Positions 7,982 to 16,695 of a DNA stretch of 64,000 bases are shown here, in pieces. The stretch spans positions 60,430 to 124,429 of the forward strand of contig DASRRI010000027.1 in the NCBI GenBank assembly GCA_035695765.1. Reading direction: 5' to 3'. The stretch comes from Dongia_A sp035695765 (GTDB lineage Bacteria > Pseudomonadota > Alphaproteobacteria > Dongiales > Dongiaceae). The first letter of the stretch is position 1; the number at the start of each line of letters is the position of its first letter. The notes below the pieces were generated by a model that saw only the letters and a program-made list of their open reading frames with translations, ran no database searches and was not told the DNA's origin. The translations under genes and the position numbers were made by a program.

Positions 7982-10276
7982 ATGCAGGACAAGTCGCCAA
8001 CGCCGCCGCAGATCAAGGTCAACCGCTGGCGGCGCTTTGCGGATTGGGACGAGCGGCCGCTGCGTCTCGACAAGTTCGCGGTGGAGGACGCCGCTGCCGG
8101 GTTCGCCGCCTTCTCCTCCCCCAACGATCCCAAGCCGGGACTCGGGGTCGAGAACGGCAAGGTCATATCGATGGACGGCATCGCCGCCGCCGATTTCGAC
8201 ATGATCGACATCTTCATCGCCAACCACCACCTCGATGTCGACATCGCGATGGCAGCGATGGCAATCCCATCGCCTGAGATCGCGCGCATGCTGGTGGATA
8301 TGAATGTGCCGCGCGCGAAGCTGGTGCGGCTCGCTCACGGCATGACGCCGGCCAAGCTCGCCGAAGTGGTGACGGAGCTGAACGCGCTGGAGATCGCCTT
8401 CGCCTACAGCAAGATGCGGGCGCGCCACACGCCCGGCAATCAGGGCCACGTTACCAACGCCAAGGATGACCCGCTGCAACTGGCCGCCGATGCGGCGACA
8501 GCCGTCGCCTTCGGGTTCGACGAGGTCGAGACCACAATGCGGGTCGCGCGCAATGCCTGGTCCAACGCAATCGCCTGCACGGTCGGCGCCGCCGTTGGAC
8601 GCTGGGGCACCTTGTTCCAGTGCTCCAGCGAAGAAGCCGAGGAGCTGCAGATCGGCATGGCGGGCTTCAGCTCCTATGCCGAGACCGTCTCGGTCTATGG
8701 GACAGAGCGCGCGTTCATCGACGGCGATGATACGCCCTGGTCCAAGGCGTTCCTCTCCACTGCCTATGCCTCGCGCGGCATCAAGATGCGCTGCACCTCC
8801 GGCGCCGGCTCCGAGCTCCTGATGGGGTTCCATGAGAGCAAATCGTTGCTCTATCTCGAAGCGCGCTGCCTGTGCCTGCAGCGCGGCATGGGCGTCCAGG
8901 GGACGCAGAATGGCGGCATCGATGGTGCGCCCATCACCTGCACTGTACCCGGCGGCATGCGCGAGCTGATGGCGGAGAACCTGATTGCGGTCTGGCTCGA
9001 CCTCGAATGCGCATCGGGCAATGATGCGCGGCCGACCGAATCCGAGATCCGTGTCGGCGCCAAGATCCTGCCGTTCCTGATCGCTGGCTCCGACCTCATC
9101 TGCTCGGGCTTCGGTTCGATCCTGAAATACGATAATTCCTTCAATCCTTCGCTCATGAACGGCGAGGAGCTGGAGGATTTCCTGGTCCTGCAGCGCGATT
9201 TCGAGGCCGATGGCGGGCTGACGCCGGTCGGCGAGACGGAAATCATCGATCTGCGCAGCCGCGCCGTCCAGGCCATCGCCGCTGTGTTCGAGGAGCTCGA
9301 TCTCTCGAAGCCGACCGCCGACATGATGGCGAGCGTGGTCGCTGCCTCCGGCTCGGAAGAGACGGAAAGCTACCTGCCACGCGACGTCGCCGTTATCAGC
9401 GAAGCGATCAAGCAGCGCGGCATCAACGTCATCGACGTCATCAAGGCGCTGGCGAAGCGCGGCTTCCGGCAGGAAGCGCAGAATCTGCTGAACGTCGTGA
9501 AATTGCGCGTGACCGGCGATTACCTGCAGACGTCCGCCATCGTGCGCAATGGGCGCATCATCAGTGCGATCAACGATCCCAACGAATATCTCGGCCCCGG
9601 CACCGGCTATCGCCTCAGCCCCGAGCGCCGCGAGCAGCTGGTAAATATCCGCGACGTGCTGGACCGCGACGAGGTGCTGCGGAGCGAAGGCCGCCACGCC
9701 AAGACCGAGATGCGCCTCATCCAATATCGCACCATGGGTCTAGCCGAGCCTGGTGCCGATCCCAAGGAAGTGGTGATCGGTATTTCGCCCGGCTTTGGGC
9801 TCAAGATTTTCCGTACCCTTGGTGGCCACCCGCTCTCCTCGGTGCTGGATGCCCTCACCTCCGGTATCCGTGCCAAGGGTGGCAAGCCGCGCATCGTCCG
9901 GCTGCGGCACACAGCCGACACGTCTTTCCTCGGGCTCAGCGCCGCGCGCCTGGCTGGCTCCGGCGTCGGCATCGGCATCCAGGCGAAAGGGACCGCGGTC
10001 ATCCATCAGCGCGATCGGCTGCCGCACCACAATCTCGAACTCTTCTCTAACGCGCCGATCACCAAGCTGGAGCATTACCGGCGCTTGGGTGAGAATGCGG
10101 CTACCTATGCCCTGGGCGAATCGCCGGAGCCGGTCGTGGTGCCGACCAAGGGCGAGGCCATGGGCGCGCGGTTCCACGCTCAGGTCGCGCTGATCTACGC
10201 CATCGAAACCGGCCTGACGGAGGATGGCGCAACGCCCGAGAATATTGAGATCCGCCTGGTGGAGGCCGCGCAATGA
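7982..10276 (+). CDS. B12-dependent diol/glycerol dehydratase, fused large and medium subunits (PduC-PduD)
   Basis: A 764-residue protein. Residues 1 to about 566 match the large subunit of propanediol dehydratase (IKVNRWRRFADWDERPLRLD, RHTPGNQGHVTNAKDDP, TSGAGSELLMG, LTGDYLQTSAIV-like end with GPGTGYRLSPER). After a linker of about 28 residues, residues 594-764 match the medium subunit (EVVIGISPGFGLKIF, GSGVGIGIQAKGTAVIHQRD, NLELFSNAPI). In most enterobacteria these are two genes. The reaction would be 1,2-propanediol to propionaldehyde or glycerol to 3-hydroxypropionaldehyde through a 5'-deoxyadenosyl radical. The fusion buries the start of the PduD part, where the usual targeting peptide lies. 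ATG at 7982 is chosen for its AGGAG site. Confidence 0.93.
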   Translation: MQDKSPTPPQIKVNRWRRFADWDERPLRLDKFAVEDAAAGFAAFSSPNDPKPGLGVENGKVISMDGIAAADFDMIDIFIANHHLDVDIAMAAMAIPSPEIARMLVDMNVPRAKLVRLAHGMTPAKLAEVVTELNALEIAFAYSKMRARHTPGNQGHVTNAKDDPLQLAADAATAVAFGFDEVETTMRVARNAWSNAIACTVGAAVGRWGTLFQCSSEEAEELQIGMAGFSSYAETVSVYGTERAFIDGDDTPWSKAFLSTAYASRGIKMRCTSGAGSELLMGFHESKSLLYLEARCLCLQRGMGVQGTQNGGIDGAPITCTVPGGMRELMAENLIAVWLDLECASGNDARPTESEIRVGAKILPFLIAGSDLICSGFGSILKYDNSFNPSLMNGEELEDFLVLQRDFEADGGLTPVGETEIIDLRSRAVQAIAAVFEELDLSKPTADMMASVVAASGSEETESYLPRDVAVISEAIKQRGINVIDVIKALAKRGFRQEAQNLLNVVKLRVTGDYLQTSAIVRNGRIISAINDPNEYLGPGTGYRLSPERREQLVNIRDVLDRDEVLRSEGRHAKTEMRLIQYRTMGLAEPGADPKEVVIGISPGFGLKIFRTLGGHPLSSVLDALTSGIRAKGGKPRIVRLRHTADTSFLGLSAARLAGSGVGIGIQAKGTAVIHQRDRLPHHNLELFSNAPITKLEHYRRLGENAATYALGESPEPVVVPTKGEAMGARFHAQVALIYAIETGLTEDGATPENIEIRLVEAAQ

Positions 10277-10701
10277 AAGGCAAAGGCCTTACCACCGACG
10301 ATTACCCTCTGGCCGAGAAGCGCCCCGATCTGGCGCGCACACGCCGCGGCAAGACGCTCGAGGATTTGACTCTCGCCGGCATCGAGTCGGGTGACGTTGC
10401 CCTCGAAGATTTGCGTATCACGCCGGAAGCCTTGCGCCAGCAGGCCGAGATCGCGGTTGCCGCCGGCAGGCCGACCCTGGCGCGCAATTTCGAGCGCGCA
10501 GCGGAGATGGTCGACGTGCCGCAGGATGTCATCCTGCGCATCTACGAGCTGCTGCGGCCGGGCCGCGCCAAGGGCAAGGCCGATTTGCTCGACGCCGCCA
10601 AGCTGTTGCGCGGCACCTACAAGGCGGAACAGATGGCCGCCTTCATCGAAGAAGCCGCGGATGTCTATGAACGCCGCGGCCTGTTCTCCAAGCGCTTCTG
10701 A
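10273..10701 (+). CDS. pduE: Diol/glycerol dehydratase small subunit (PduE)
   Basis: A 142-residue protein overlapping the large/medium fusion by 4 bases. DYPLAEKRPDLARTRRGKTLEDLTL, DLRITPEALRQQAEIA and ARNFERAAEMVDVPQDVILRIY match PduE closely. It begins almost at the conserved core: the N-terminal extension of about 35 residues present in enterobacterial PduE is missing. With the fused subunit it should form the complete apoenzyme. No reactivating factor (PduGH) follows it. Confidence 0.93.
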   Translation: MKGKGLTTDDYPLAEKRPDLARTRRGKTLEDLTLAGIESGDVALEDLRITPEALRQQAEIAVAAGRPTLARNFERAAEMVDVPQDVILRIYELLRPGRAKGKADLLDAAKLLRGTYKAEQMAAFIEEAADVYERRGLFSKRF

Positions 10702-10714
10702 ACGACAAGCCCTT

Positions 10715-11449
10715 ATGCACAAATACCTTATGATCGTGCCGGAAGCGACCGCCCCTGCCGGCCTCGTCGGCGAGTCCATGATCGCCGAAGGCGCGATTTA
10801 CGATACGCTGATGCCGGTCGACCGCTACGCCAGCCATGCGCCGTTCGACTATCCAGGCATCCCGGCGGAAATCGGCGACTATGCCGGCCTCGTCGTGCTC
10901 GGCGGACCGATGAGCGCGAACGATACGGCGAAGCATCCGTTTCTCATGGACACGATGCAGTTGATCCGGAATTTCGCGGCGGCGGACCGGCCTGTGCTCG
11001 GCATCTGCCTCGGCGCGCAGATCATCGCCCGCGCCTTCGGCGGCGAGGTCTATCGCATGGACCGGCTGGAATCCGGCTTCTACGCCATGGCCGTGACGCC
11101 GGATGGCAGACGCGACCCGGTGTTTTCCGACCTTGGTTCCGAGATCACGTCTTTCCAGAACCATTTCGAAGCGGTGCGCAATATCCCCGGGGCAACCGCG
11201 CTGGCGAGTGGCGGCGCCTGCCCGATTCAGGCCTTCCGCGTCGGGCGCGCCACCTATGCCACCCAGTTCCACCCCGAAGTCACCATCGACATCGTGCGCG
11301 ACTGGATTCGCAAGTTCGGCACCGCCTTCACCGATGAGGAGCCGCGCCTGCTGACCGATCTCGACCGCCAGTTCGAGCTGAGCTTTTCGCGCCATCGCGC
11401 ACAATGCCAGGCGCTGGTGCGAGGCTGGCTCGCTCTGTCGGGCCGCTAG
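10715..11449 (+). CDS. Class I glutamine amidotransferase-like protein
   Basis: A 244-residue single-domain GATase. The nucleophile elbow GICLGAQ places Cys98; the other triad members are His186 and Glu188 in QFHPE. No synthetase domain is attached, so it may act alone as a gamma-glutamyl hydrolase or with an unseen partner. It starts 13 bases after pduE and is probably cotranscribed. In a locus for amino-alcohol use, one idea is release of an amine from a gamma-glutamyl conjugate; this is speculation. Confidence 0.8.
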   Translation: MHKYLMIVPEATAPAGLVGESMIAEGAIYDTLMPVDRYASHAPFDYPGIPAEIGDYAGLVVLGGPMSANDTAKHPFLMDTMQLIRNFAAADRPVLGICLGAQIIARAFGGEVYRMDRLESGFYAMAVTPDGRRDPVFSDLGSEITSFQNHFEAVRNIPGATALASGGACPIQAFRVGRATYATQFHPEVTIDIVRDWIRKFGTAFTDEEPRLLTDLDRQFELSFSRHRAQCQALVRGWLALSGR

Positions 11450-11682
11450 CTCCTATGCAAATAAACCTGTCAAATTGGCCGCGGGAGATGTCAAGCCGGG
11501 CTTGCTGAGAGGGCCGAAATTGGCGAGCATGCCGTCGATCCGGGGTTGGGCTGAAAGGTCCCGACATCAACGGCCGAACAATCGGCACGACCCGCCGGTC
11601 ATGCGGGCAGTGAGCGCAGCGTTATCACGCATGGGAATTCGGATCGCAAACAGGGATTCTGAAGCTCTTTAGGGGGGAGGCA
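11450..11682. other. Intergenic region upstream of the APC permease
   Basis: 233 bases with no convincing gene. It carries the first copy of the TGTCAA direct repeat (11466-11496, listed separately) and ends with a very strong purine-rich ribosome binding site, GGGGGGAGG at 11672-11680. The promoter for the permease, SDR and aldolase should lie here. Confidence 0.55.
11466..11496. promoter_or_regulatory. AraC-type direct repeat, copy 1 (permease promoter)
   Basis: Two TGTCAA half-sites at 11468-11473 and 11489-11494, start-to-start spacing 21 bases. Both ends of the block (CCTGTCAAA and TGTCAAGC) are identical to a second block of the same length at 16572-16602. Two half-sites on the same face of the helix, two turns apart, is the usual AraC-family operator design. 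The locus encodes one AraC-family regulator. Confidence 0.65.
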
Positions 11683-13233
11683 GTGGTGGCTACAAATCAA
11701 TCCGGAAGTACCGCATATGACGTCACCGGTCGCAAGGACGTCAGCCTGCTGCATGGCAAGGCCGTTGGCCTGATCGGCGTTCTGTTCCTGACGGTCACAG
11801 GTGCGGCGCCCATTTCAGCAATGCTGTTCAACGTGCCGATCGCGGTCGGCTGGGGCAACGGGATCGGCGCGCCGGCGGCGTTCCTGGTCGCAACGATCGT
11901 CCTCACCATCTTCTCCGTCGGCTTTGCCGCCATGGCGCGCAAGGTGACGGCGGTCGGTGGCTTCTATTCCTTCATCAGCCACGGGTTAGGCCGGCCGCTC
12001 GGCATGGGCATGGGCTTCGCTTCCATCGTCGCCTATTGCGTATTCGAAGCGTCATTGGCCGGCGGCTTCGCTTATTTCGGCAATGCCGATTTCAAGGAAT
12101 GGATCGGCGCCGACATTCCCTGGCCGGTCTTTGCCCTGGCCATGGTGGCGGGCATCGCGATCCTCTCCTATTTCGACGTCAAGGTCTCGGTCATCATCCT
12201 AGGCGTAGCGCTCATCTGCGAAGTGCTGATCCTGATAGTCTTCGATCTGGGGGCGATCTTCTCCTCCACCTCGAATTTCGACCTTGCGGCGCTCAATCCA
12301 TTCGCATCCTTCAACGGCTTCGAAGAAATTACCAGGGCGGACGGCACCAAGCTCGCCGCTGGCGCGGCGGCAATCGGCCTATTCTTTGCCTTCTGGTCCT
12401 GGGTCGGGTTCGAGATGGCGCCGAACTACGGCGAAGAGTCGAAGGATCCGAAGCGCATCGTCCCGATGTCCCTCTATATCTCGGTCATCGGCCTCGGCAT
12501 CTTCTACATCATCACCAGCTGGTGCGCCTTGTCCGCCTATCCGACGGTCGAGGACGCGATCGCGCAGGGCCAGACTGCCTCGAGCGATTTCTACCTGACG
12601 CCGATTGCGGCCAATGTCGGCGAGTGGGCGCGTCACGTCATGCAGGTGCTGATCCTGACCAGCGCCTTTGCCTGCGGCATGGCGTTCCACAACACGGCTG
12701 CCCGCTACATCTACTCATTGGCGCGCGAAGGCGTCCTGCCCAGCGGTGCCGCGAAGACCCACGCCACCTACAAGAGCCCGCATGTGGCATCATGCGTACA
12801 GTCGGTGCTGGCGGCGATCATCCTGGTGCTGTTCATGGTGCTGGCCGGAACGAATGATCCGACCCAGCAGGCGTATCTGATGATCTATGGCCTGATGGCG
12901 CTGCTCGGCACATCGCTGGTGCTGTTTGCGCAAGCGATCGTGTCCGTCGCCATCATCGTCTATTTCCGCACTCACTTCATCGAGGAACATCACTGGTTCG
13001 AGACGCTGGTAGCTCCGCTGATCTCGTTCGTGGCGCAGATCTACATCATCTATCTGCTGTTCACGAATATCGAGTTCCTGGGTGGCGGCCTGGCGTTTGC
13101 GAACTGGATCTTCTGGATCAACCTCGCCGTCATCGCACTCGGGATTCTCGGTGCGCTGTGGCTGAAATCGGCCAAGCCTCAGGTCTATGACAAGCTCGGC
13201 CGGCTGATCTACGAAGGCATGGGCAAGGAATAA
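11683..13233 (+). CDS. APC-superfamily amino acid/amine permease
   Basis: A 516-residue permease with about twelve membrane segments. VGLIGVLFLTVTGAAPISAMLFNVP near the start is the typical APC first-helix region, and KVTAVGGFYSFISHGLGRPLGMG the third-helix region. A GTG start at 11683 follows GGGGGGAGG. RMM-type microcompartment loci commonly include an amine permease, so uptake of 1-amino-2-propanol or a related amine is the likely job; substrate is inferred from context only. Confidence 0.85.
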   Translation: MVATNQSGSTAYDVTGRKDVSLLHGKAVGLIGVLFLTVTGAAPISAMLFNVPIAVGWGNGIGAPAAFLVATIVLTIFSVGFAAMARKVTAVGGFYSFISHGLGRPLGMGMGFASIVAYCVFEASLAGGFAYFGNADFKEWIGADIPWPVFALAMVAGIAILSYFDVKVSVIILGVALICEVLILIVFDLGAIFSSTSNFDLAALNPFASFNGFEEITRADGTKLAAGAAAIGLFFAFWSWVGFEMAPNYGEESKDPKRIVPMSLYISVIGLGIFYIITSWCALSAYPTVEDAIAQGQTASSDFYLTPIAANVGEWARHVMQVLILTSAFACGMAFHNTAARYIYSLAREGVLPSGAAKTHATYKSPHVASCVQSVLAAIILVLFMVLAGTNDPTQQAYLMIYGLMALLGTSLVLFAQAIVSVAIIVYFRTHFIEEHHWFETLVAPLISFVAQIYIIYLLFTNIEFLGGGLAFANWIFWINLAVIALGILGALWLKSAKPQVYDKLGRLIYEGMGKE

Positions 13234-13302
13234 GGTTACACGCGGGCGGCGGCGCGGAATGGCGCCGCCGTCCTTTTCTTGTCTAGTGAAACGAGGTTCG
13301 GC

Positions 13303-14082
13303 ATGTCCGCATCCCTCAAAGGAAAATCCGTTATCGTCACTGGCGGTAGCAAGGGCATCGGCAAAGGCATCGCCAAGGTGTTCGCCGGCCATGGCGCCAA
13401 GGTCCTGATCGTGGCGCGCGATCTCAAAGGCGCGGAAGCTACCGCGCAGGAACTGACCCAGACCGGCGGCACGGCCAGCGGCTTCGCGGGCGATGTCACC
13501 AAGCTTGCCGACATGCAGGCGATGGCAAAGGCCGCTGTGGACCGGCACGGCGGGCTCGATGTTCTGTGCGCCAATGCCGGCATTTTCCCCCAGGCCAAGA
13601 TCGAGGACATGTCGCCTGAGACCTGGGACGAAGTGATGGACACCAATCTCAAAGGCACGTTCCTCGCCATCAAGGCGTCTGTGCCCTACCTCAAGAACTC
13701 CAGCCAGGGCCGCATCGTCATCACGTCCTCCATCACCGGCCCCGTCACCGGTTATCCCGGCTGGACCCATTACGGCGCCACCAAGGCCGGGCAGCTCGGC
13801 TTCATGCGCACCGCCTGCATCGAACTTGCGAAATACGGCATCACAGTGAATGCGGTGATGCCTGGCAACATCGTGACCGAAGGACTGCAAGGGCTGGGTG
13901 AGGACTATCTGAAAACGATGGCCGCCTCGATTCCGTTGAAACGCCTGGGCGCGGTGGAGGATATCGGCAACGCCGCCGCCTTCTTCGCCTCCAAGGAAGC
14001 GGCCTATATCACGGGCCAGACCATCATCGTCGATGGCGGGCAGATCCTGCCGGAATCGCTCGAGGCGCTCGCCTCCGCTTGA
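13303..14082 (+). CDS. SDR-family dehydrogenase, candidate amino-alcohol dehydrogenase
   Basis: A 259-residue classical SDR: cofactor loop TGGSKGIGKGIA (about residues 13-24), NAG motif (CANAGIF), catalytic Ser in ITSSITG and YGATK with the active Tyr and Lys, and C-terminal ITGQTIIVDGG. ATG at 13303 has GAGG upstream; an upstream TTG start is rejected. In aminoacetone-type microcompartment loci an SDR interconverts aminoacetone and 1-amino-2-propanol. That role fits here but is inferred. Confidence 0.85.
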   Translation: MSASLKGKSVIVTGGSKGIGKGIAKVFAGHGAKVLIVARDLKGAEATAQELTQTGGTASGFAGDVTKLADMQAMAKAAVDRHGGLDVLCANAGIFPQAKIEDMSPETWDEVMDTNLKGTFLAIKASVPYLKNSSQGRIVITSSITGPVTGYPGWTHYGATKAGQLGFMRTACIELAKYGITVNAVMPGNIVTEGLQGLGEDYLKTMAASIPLKRLGAVEDIGNAAAFFASKEAAYITGQTIIVDGGQILPESLEALASA

Positions 14083-14147
14083 GGCTGTTTGCATTTCGAG
14101 GCGGATGCGGCGAGACTGGGGTTGCTGGCTATCCAGGAGCTCTAGAC

Positions 14148-14927
14148 ATGTCGGTGACCCAATTGAAATCCAGCCGCGATGCCTCCGAATGGCAATTGCG
14201 CGTCGACCTCGCCGCGGCCTTCCGCCTGGCGGTCGAGATGAACTGGCACGAAGGCGTGGGAAACCATTTCAGCGCCGCGGTCTCCGCCGATGGCAAGACG
14301 TTCCTGATGAATCCGAAATGGCGGCACTTCTCCACCATCCGCGCCAGCGACCTCCAGCTGCTCAATGCCGATGACGACAGCATCATGAGCACGCCGGAGG
14401 CGCCCGACGTCTCCGCCTGGGCGATCCATGGCGGCATTCATGCCAGCGTCGCCCATGCGCGCGTCCTGCTGCATCTGCATCCGCCTTATGCGACCGCGCT
14501 CGCCGGACTGGCCGATCCCGAGTTGAAGCCGATCGACCAGAACACCGCGCGCTTCTACAACCGCCTCTCGATCGACCTTGCTTACACCGGCATCGCCGAG
14601 GACAAGGCTGAGGGTAAGCGCCTCGCCCGCGTGCTCGGCAACAAGCGCACCATGATGATGGGCAATCACGGCGTATTGTGCGCCGCGCCGACCGTGGCAG
14701 AGGCCTTCGAAGACATGTATTTCCTGGAGCGCGCCGCCCAGACCATGGTGCTGGCCTATTCGACTGGCCAGAAGCTCAACATCATGCCGCACGAGCTGGC
14801 GGAACGGACCGCCCGCGGCTGGGAAGATTACGGCGACAGCGCCTTTGCCCATTTCGAGCAGCTGAAGCAGAAGCTGGACAGGACGGATCCGAGCTACAAG
14901 GAGTGGCCGTTATCGCCGGTGCGATAG
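14148..14927 (+). CDS. Class II aldolase/adducin-family protein
   Basis: A 259-residue class II aldolase fold. Zinc ligands are expected in LHLHPPYATAL (about residues 105-115) and in the GNHGVLC segment (about 172-178). GVGNHFSAAVS is the usual N-terminal substrate loop. It starts at ATG 14148, 65 bases after the SDR, with AGGAG at 14135-14139. Known relatives split fuculose- or rhamnulose-type phosphates or act as decarboxylases. A role in making a C3 aldehyde for the pathway is possible but unproven. Confidence 0.82.
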   Translation: MSVTQLKSSRDASEWQLRVDLAAAFRLAVEMNWHEGVGNHFSAAVSADGKTFLMNPKWRHFSTIRASDLQLLNADDDSIMSTPEAPDVSAWAIHGGIHASVAHARVLLHLHPPYATALAGLADPELKPIDQNTARFYNRLSIDLAYTGIAEDKAEGKRLARVLGNKRTMMMGNHGVLCAAPTVAEAFEDMYFLERAAQTMVLAYSTGQKLNIMPHELAERTARGWEDYGDSAFAHFEQLKQKLDRTDPSYKEWPLSPVR

Positions 14928-15394
14928 CGTTCCGGTATCTCCACCCCGTCTCTGCAATCGTCCCACGCCAGCGCGCTGATGCGCCAGCCTTCGGGCGTTC
15001 GCACGAACTGCGTCGTCTTCATGCCCGCGGCCTCGAAGCGAACGCCCGACTGGACAGCGCCTTTCCGATAGAGACTGAGGCGCTGGGCAATGTTGCCGAA
15101 GATGTGGGTACGCTCGGCGACTTCCTCTTCCCAAAATTCGGATAGCTCACCGCTGTTGAGCAGCTGCTCGCGCGGTGCGATGAAGCCCTTCAGATCGTAG
15201 ACCACCGGCTCGGGCCCGGTATTCTTGACGATCATGCCCTGGGGAATGAAGAGGTCGAAGATCGGCGACAGATCTACGCATCCGCCGCCACAGACCGCAA
15301 ACAGTCGAAAGAACGCCGCCATCAACGCGTCGATTTCCGCCTTTGCCATCTGAAAATCGGAGTCGGAATGACCTTGAACGCTCAAATGATCCAT
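14894..15394 (-). CDS. SnoaL/NTF2-like small protein
   Basis: A 166-residue protein. AEIDALMAAFFRLFAVCGG near the start and a late strand pattern (AAGMKTTQFVRTPEGWRISALAWDD) fit the NTF2-like fold of SnoaL/DUF4440 proteins. It converges on the aldolase with a 34-base overlap of the 3' ends. It lies just downstream of the AraC regulator gene on the same strand (11-base gap), so the two are probably cotranscribed. Function unknown. Confidence 0.65.
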   Translation of the reverse strand: MDHLSVQGHSDSDFQMAKAEIDALMAAFFRLFAVCGGGCVDLSPIFDLFIPQGMIVKNTGPEPVVYDLKGFIAPREQLLNSGELSEFWEEEVAERTHIFGNIAQRLSLYRKGAVQSGVRFEAAGMKTTQFVRTPEGWRISALAWDDCRDGVEIPERYRTGDNGHSL

Positions 15395-15404
15395 GATGCG
15401 GCGA

Positions 15405-16475
15405 TTAATGCCCCGTCCTCACGCGCCGGTAATGCCGTGGCGACGTCCCGGTCCAGCGGGTGAAGGCGCGTGAGAACGCGCTCAATTCCGAATAGCCCAG
15501 CAGCAGCGCGATCTCCGTCAGCGGCAATTGGCGCTGCTGCAGATACATCTCCGCGAGGTTGCGGCGCGTCGTCTCCACCGCGTCCTTGTAAGTGAAATTG
15601 TGGTCGGAGAGCTCACGCTGCACTGCGCCGGGGGATATGCGCAGATCGTGGGCCACCTGCTCCAAGGTCGGAGAACCATTCGGCAGCCGCATCCGGATGG
15701 CGGCGCAAATCCGGTCGAATAGTCCATCCGCCGCGGTCGAGGTCGGGCCTAATTGCTCCATGCAGGTCTGCATGACGGCGAGCAGCTGCAGATCGCGCGC
15801 CGGCATCGAGCGGCCGAGGATGTCGCGGCGGAACACCAGCGCATTGGTCGGCTGGCTGAAATAGACCGGCGCGTCGAACGCCGATTCATGCTCCTTCCAG
15901 GCTTGCGGGCGCGGATGCTCGAAATGCACTTCCTCGGGCGCCCATTTCGGCCCCAGGGATTCGCGGATGACGTTGAGGAACATGCCGAGCGAGAGTTCCG
16001 CATCCTGCCGCCGCGCCACGATGTCCGGCGCGACGATCTGGTATTCGAGACGCAGCAGCCCATCCTTGCGCTTTACGCAGCGCAGGAAGGACGAACCCTG
16101 CTGATAGCAGAAGAGATTGACCAGGTTCTCGAGCGCGCTGCCGACCGTCGGCGAGGAGATCGCAGCATAGCCCCAGAGGCCAAGATCGCGCGGCATGAAC
16201 TGGTTGCCGAACCATAGGCCGAAATTGTCCTGGCCAGTGCGGCGCGCCGCTTCTTCGAACAAGGTGATGAAGGCGGCGAGGCGCAGCTGGAGGGTCGGCA
16301 TGCCCGCCATTTCCGGTGCAATTCCGGTATTGCCGAAGATGCTGTCGATGTCGCCATGCAGCCGCTCGATATGGCCGACGATGCCGGTGGCCGCCGAAGC
16401 GAGGATTGCCGGCGAAGCGCCCTCCGGCGCCGCTGCCGAACCGCCGCTATTGGCAGTTCCAACAATCCCGCTCAT
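15405..16475 (-). CDS. AraC-family transcriptional regulator of the microcompartment locus
   Basis: A 356-residue regulator. Residues 30-210 look like the arabinose-binding-like sensor of the OruR/ArgR subgroup (LRLAAFITLFEEAARRTGQDNFGLWFG, LGLWGYAAISSPTVGSALENLV). Residues 255-350 are the double helix-turn-helix (LRISPGAVQRELSDHNFTYKD; PLTEIALLLGYSELSAFSRAFTRWTG). It is divergent from the kinase/PLP enzyme/shell operon across a 220-base region that contains a TGTCAA direct repeat. The inducer is unknown. Confidence 0.9.
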   Translation of the reverse strand: MSGIVGTANSGGSAAAPEGASPAILASAATGIVGHIERLHGDIDSIFGNTGIAPEMAGMPTLQLRLAAFITLFEEAARRTGQDNFGLWFGNQFMPRDLGLWGYAAISSPTVGSALENLVNLFCYQQGSSFLRCVKRKDGLLRLEYQIVAPDIVARRQDAELSLGMFLNVIRESLGPKWAPEEVHFEHPRPQAWKEHESAFDAPVYFSQPTNALVFRRDILGRSMPARDLQLLAVMQTCMEQLGPTSTAADGLFDRICAAIRMRLPNGSPTLEQVAHDLRISPGAVQRELSDHNFTYKDAVETTRRNLAEMYLQQRQLPLTEIALLLGYSELSAFSRAFTRWTGTSPRHYRRVRTGH

Positions 16476-16571
16476 GGCCCAAGGCTCCCCGTTCCGGTCT
16501 CAGCCTTACGCAGAAGGTGCCGATCTTGACACAGGCGTTGCAAGCGGATCAAGGCGGCCGGGAATGCCGTG

Positions 16572-16602
16572 CCTGTCAAAATTGTCGGCCCACCTGTCAA
16601 GC
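16572..16602. promoter_or_regulatory. AraC-type direct repeat, copy 2 (araC/kinase divergent promoter)
   Basis: Half-sites TGTCAA at 16574-16579 and 16595-16600, again 21 bases apart, inside the 220-base divergent region (16476-16695). The flanks match copy 1 at 11466-11496. The site is well placed to control both the regulator and the kinase-to-shell operon. A role as the operator of the adjacent AraC protein is inferred. Confidence 0.7.
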
Positions 16603-16695
16603 AGCGCGCCGCTCCCACATCTAGCTTGCGTCAATGCGCAGATGCCCCTAGCAGCACGAGTGCGGCGGGCGAGTCAGGACTGCGCAGGGGCTGGA

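Noticed and set aside
7946..9724. 592-codon minus-strand frame opposite the diol dehydratase
   Set aside because: Antisense shadow caused by GC-rich codon structure; the plus-strand protein matches a known enzyme along its whole length.
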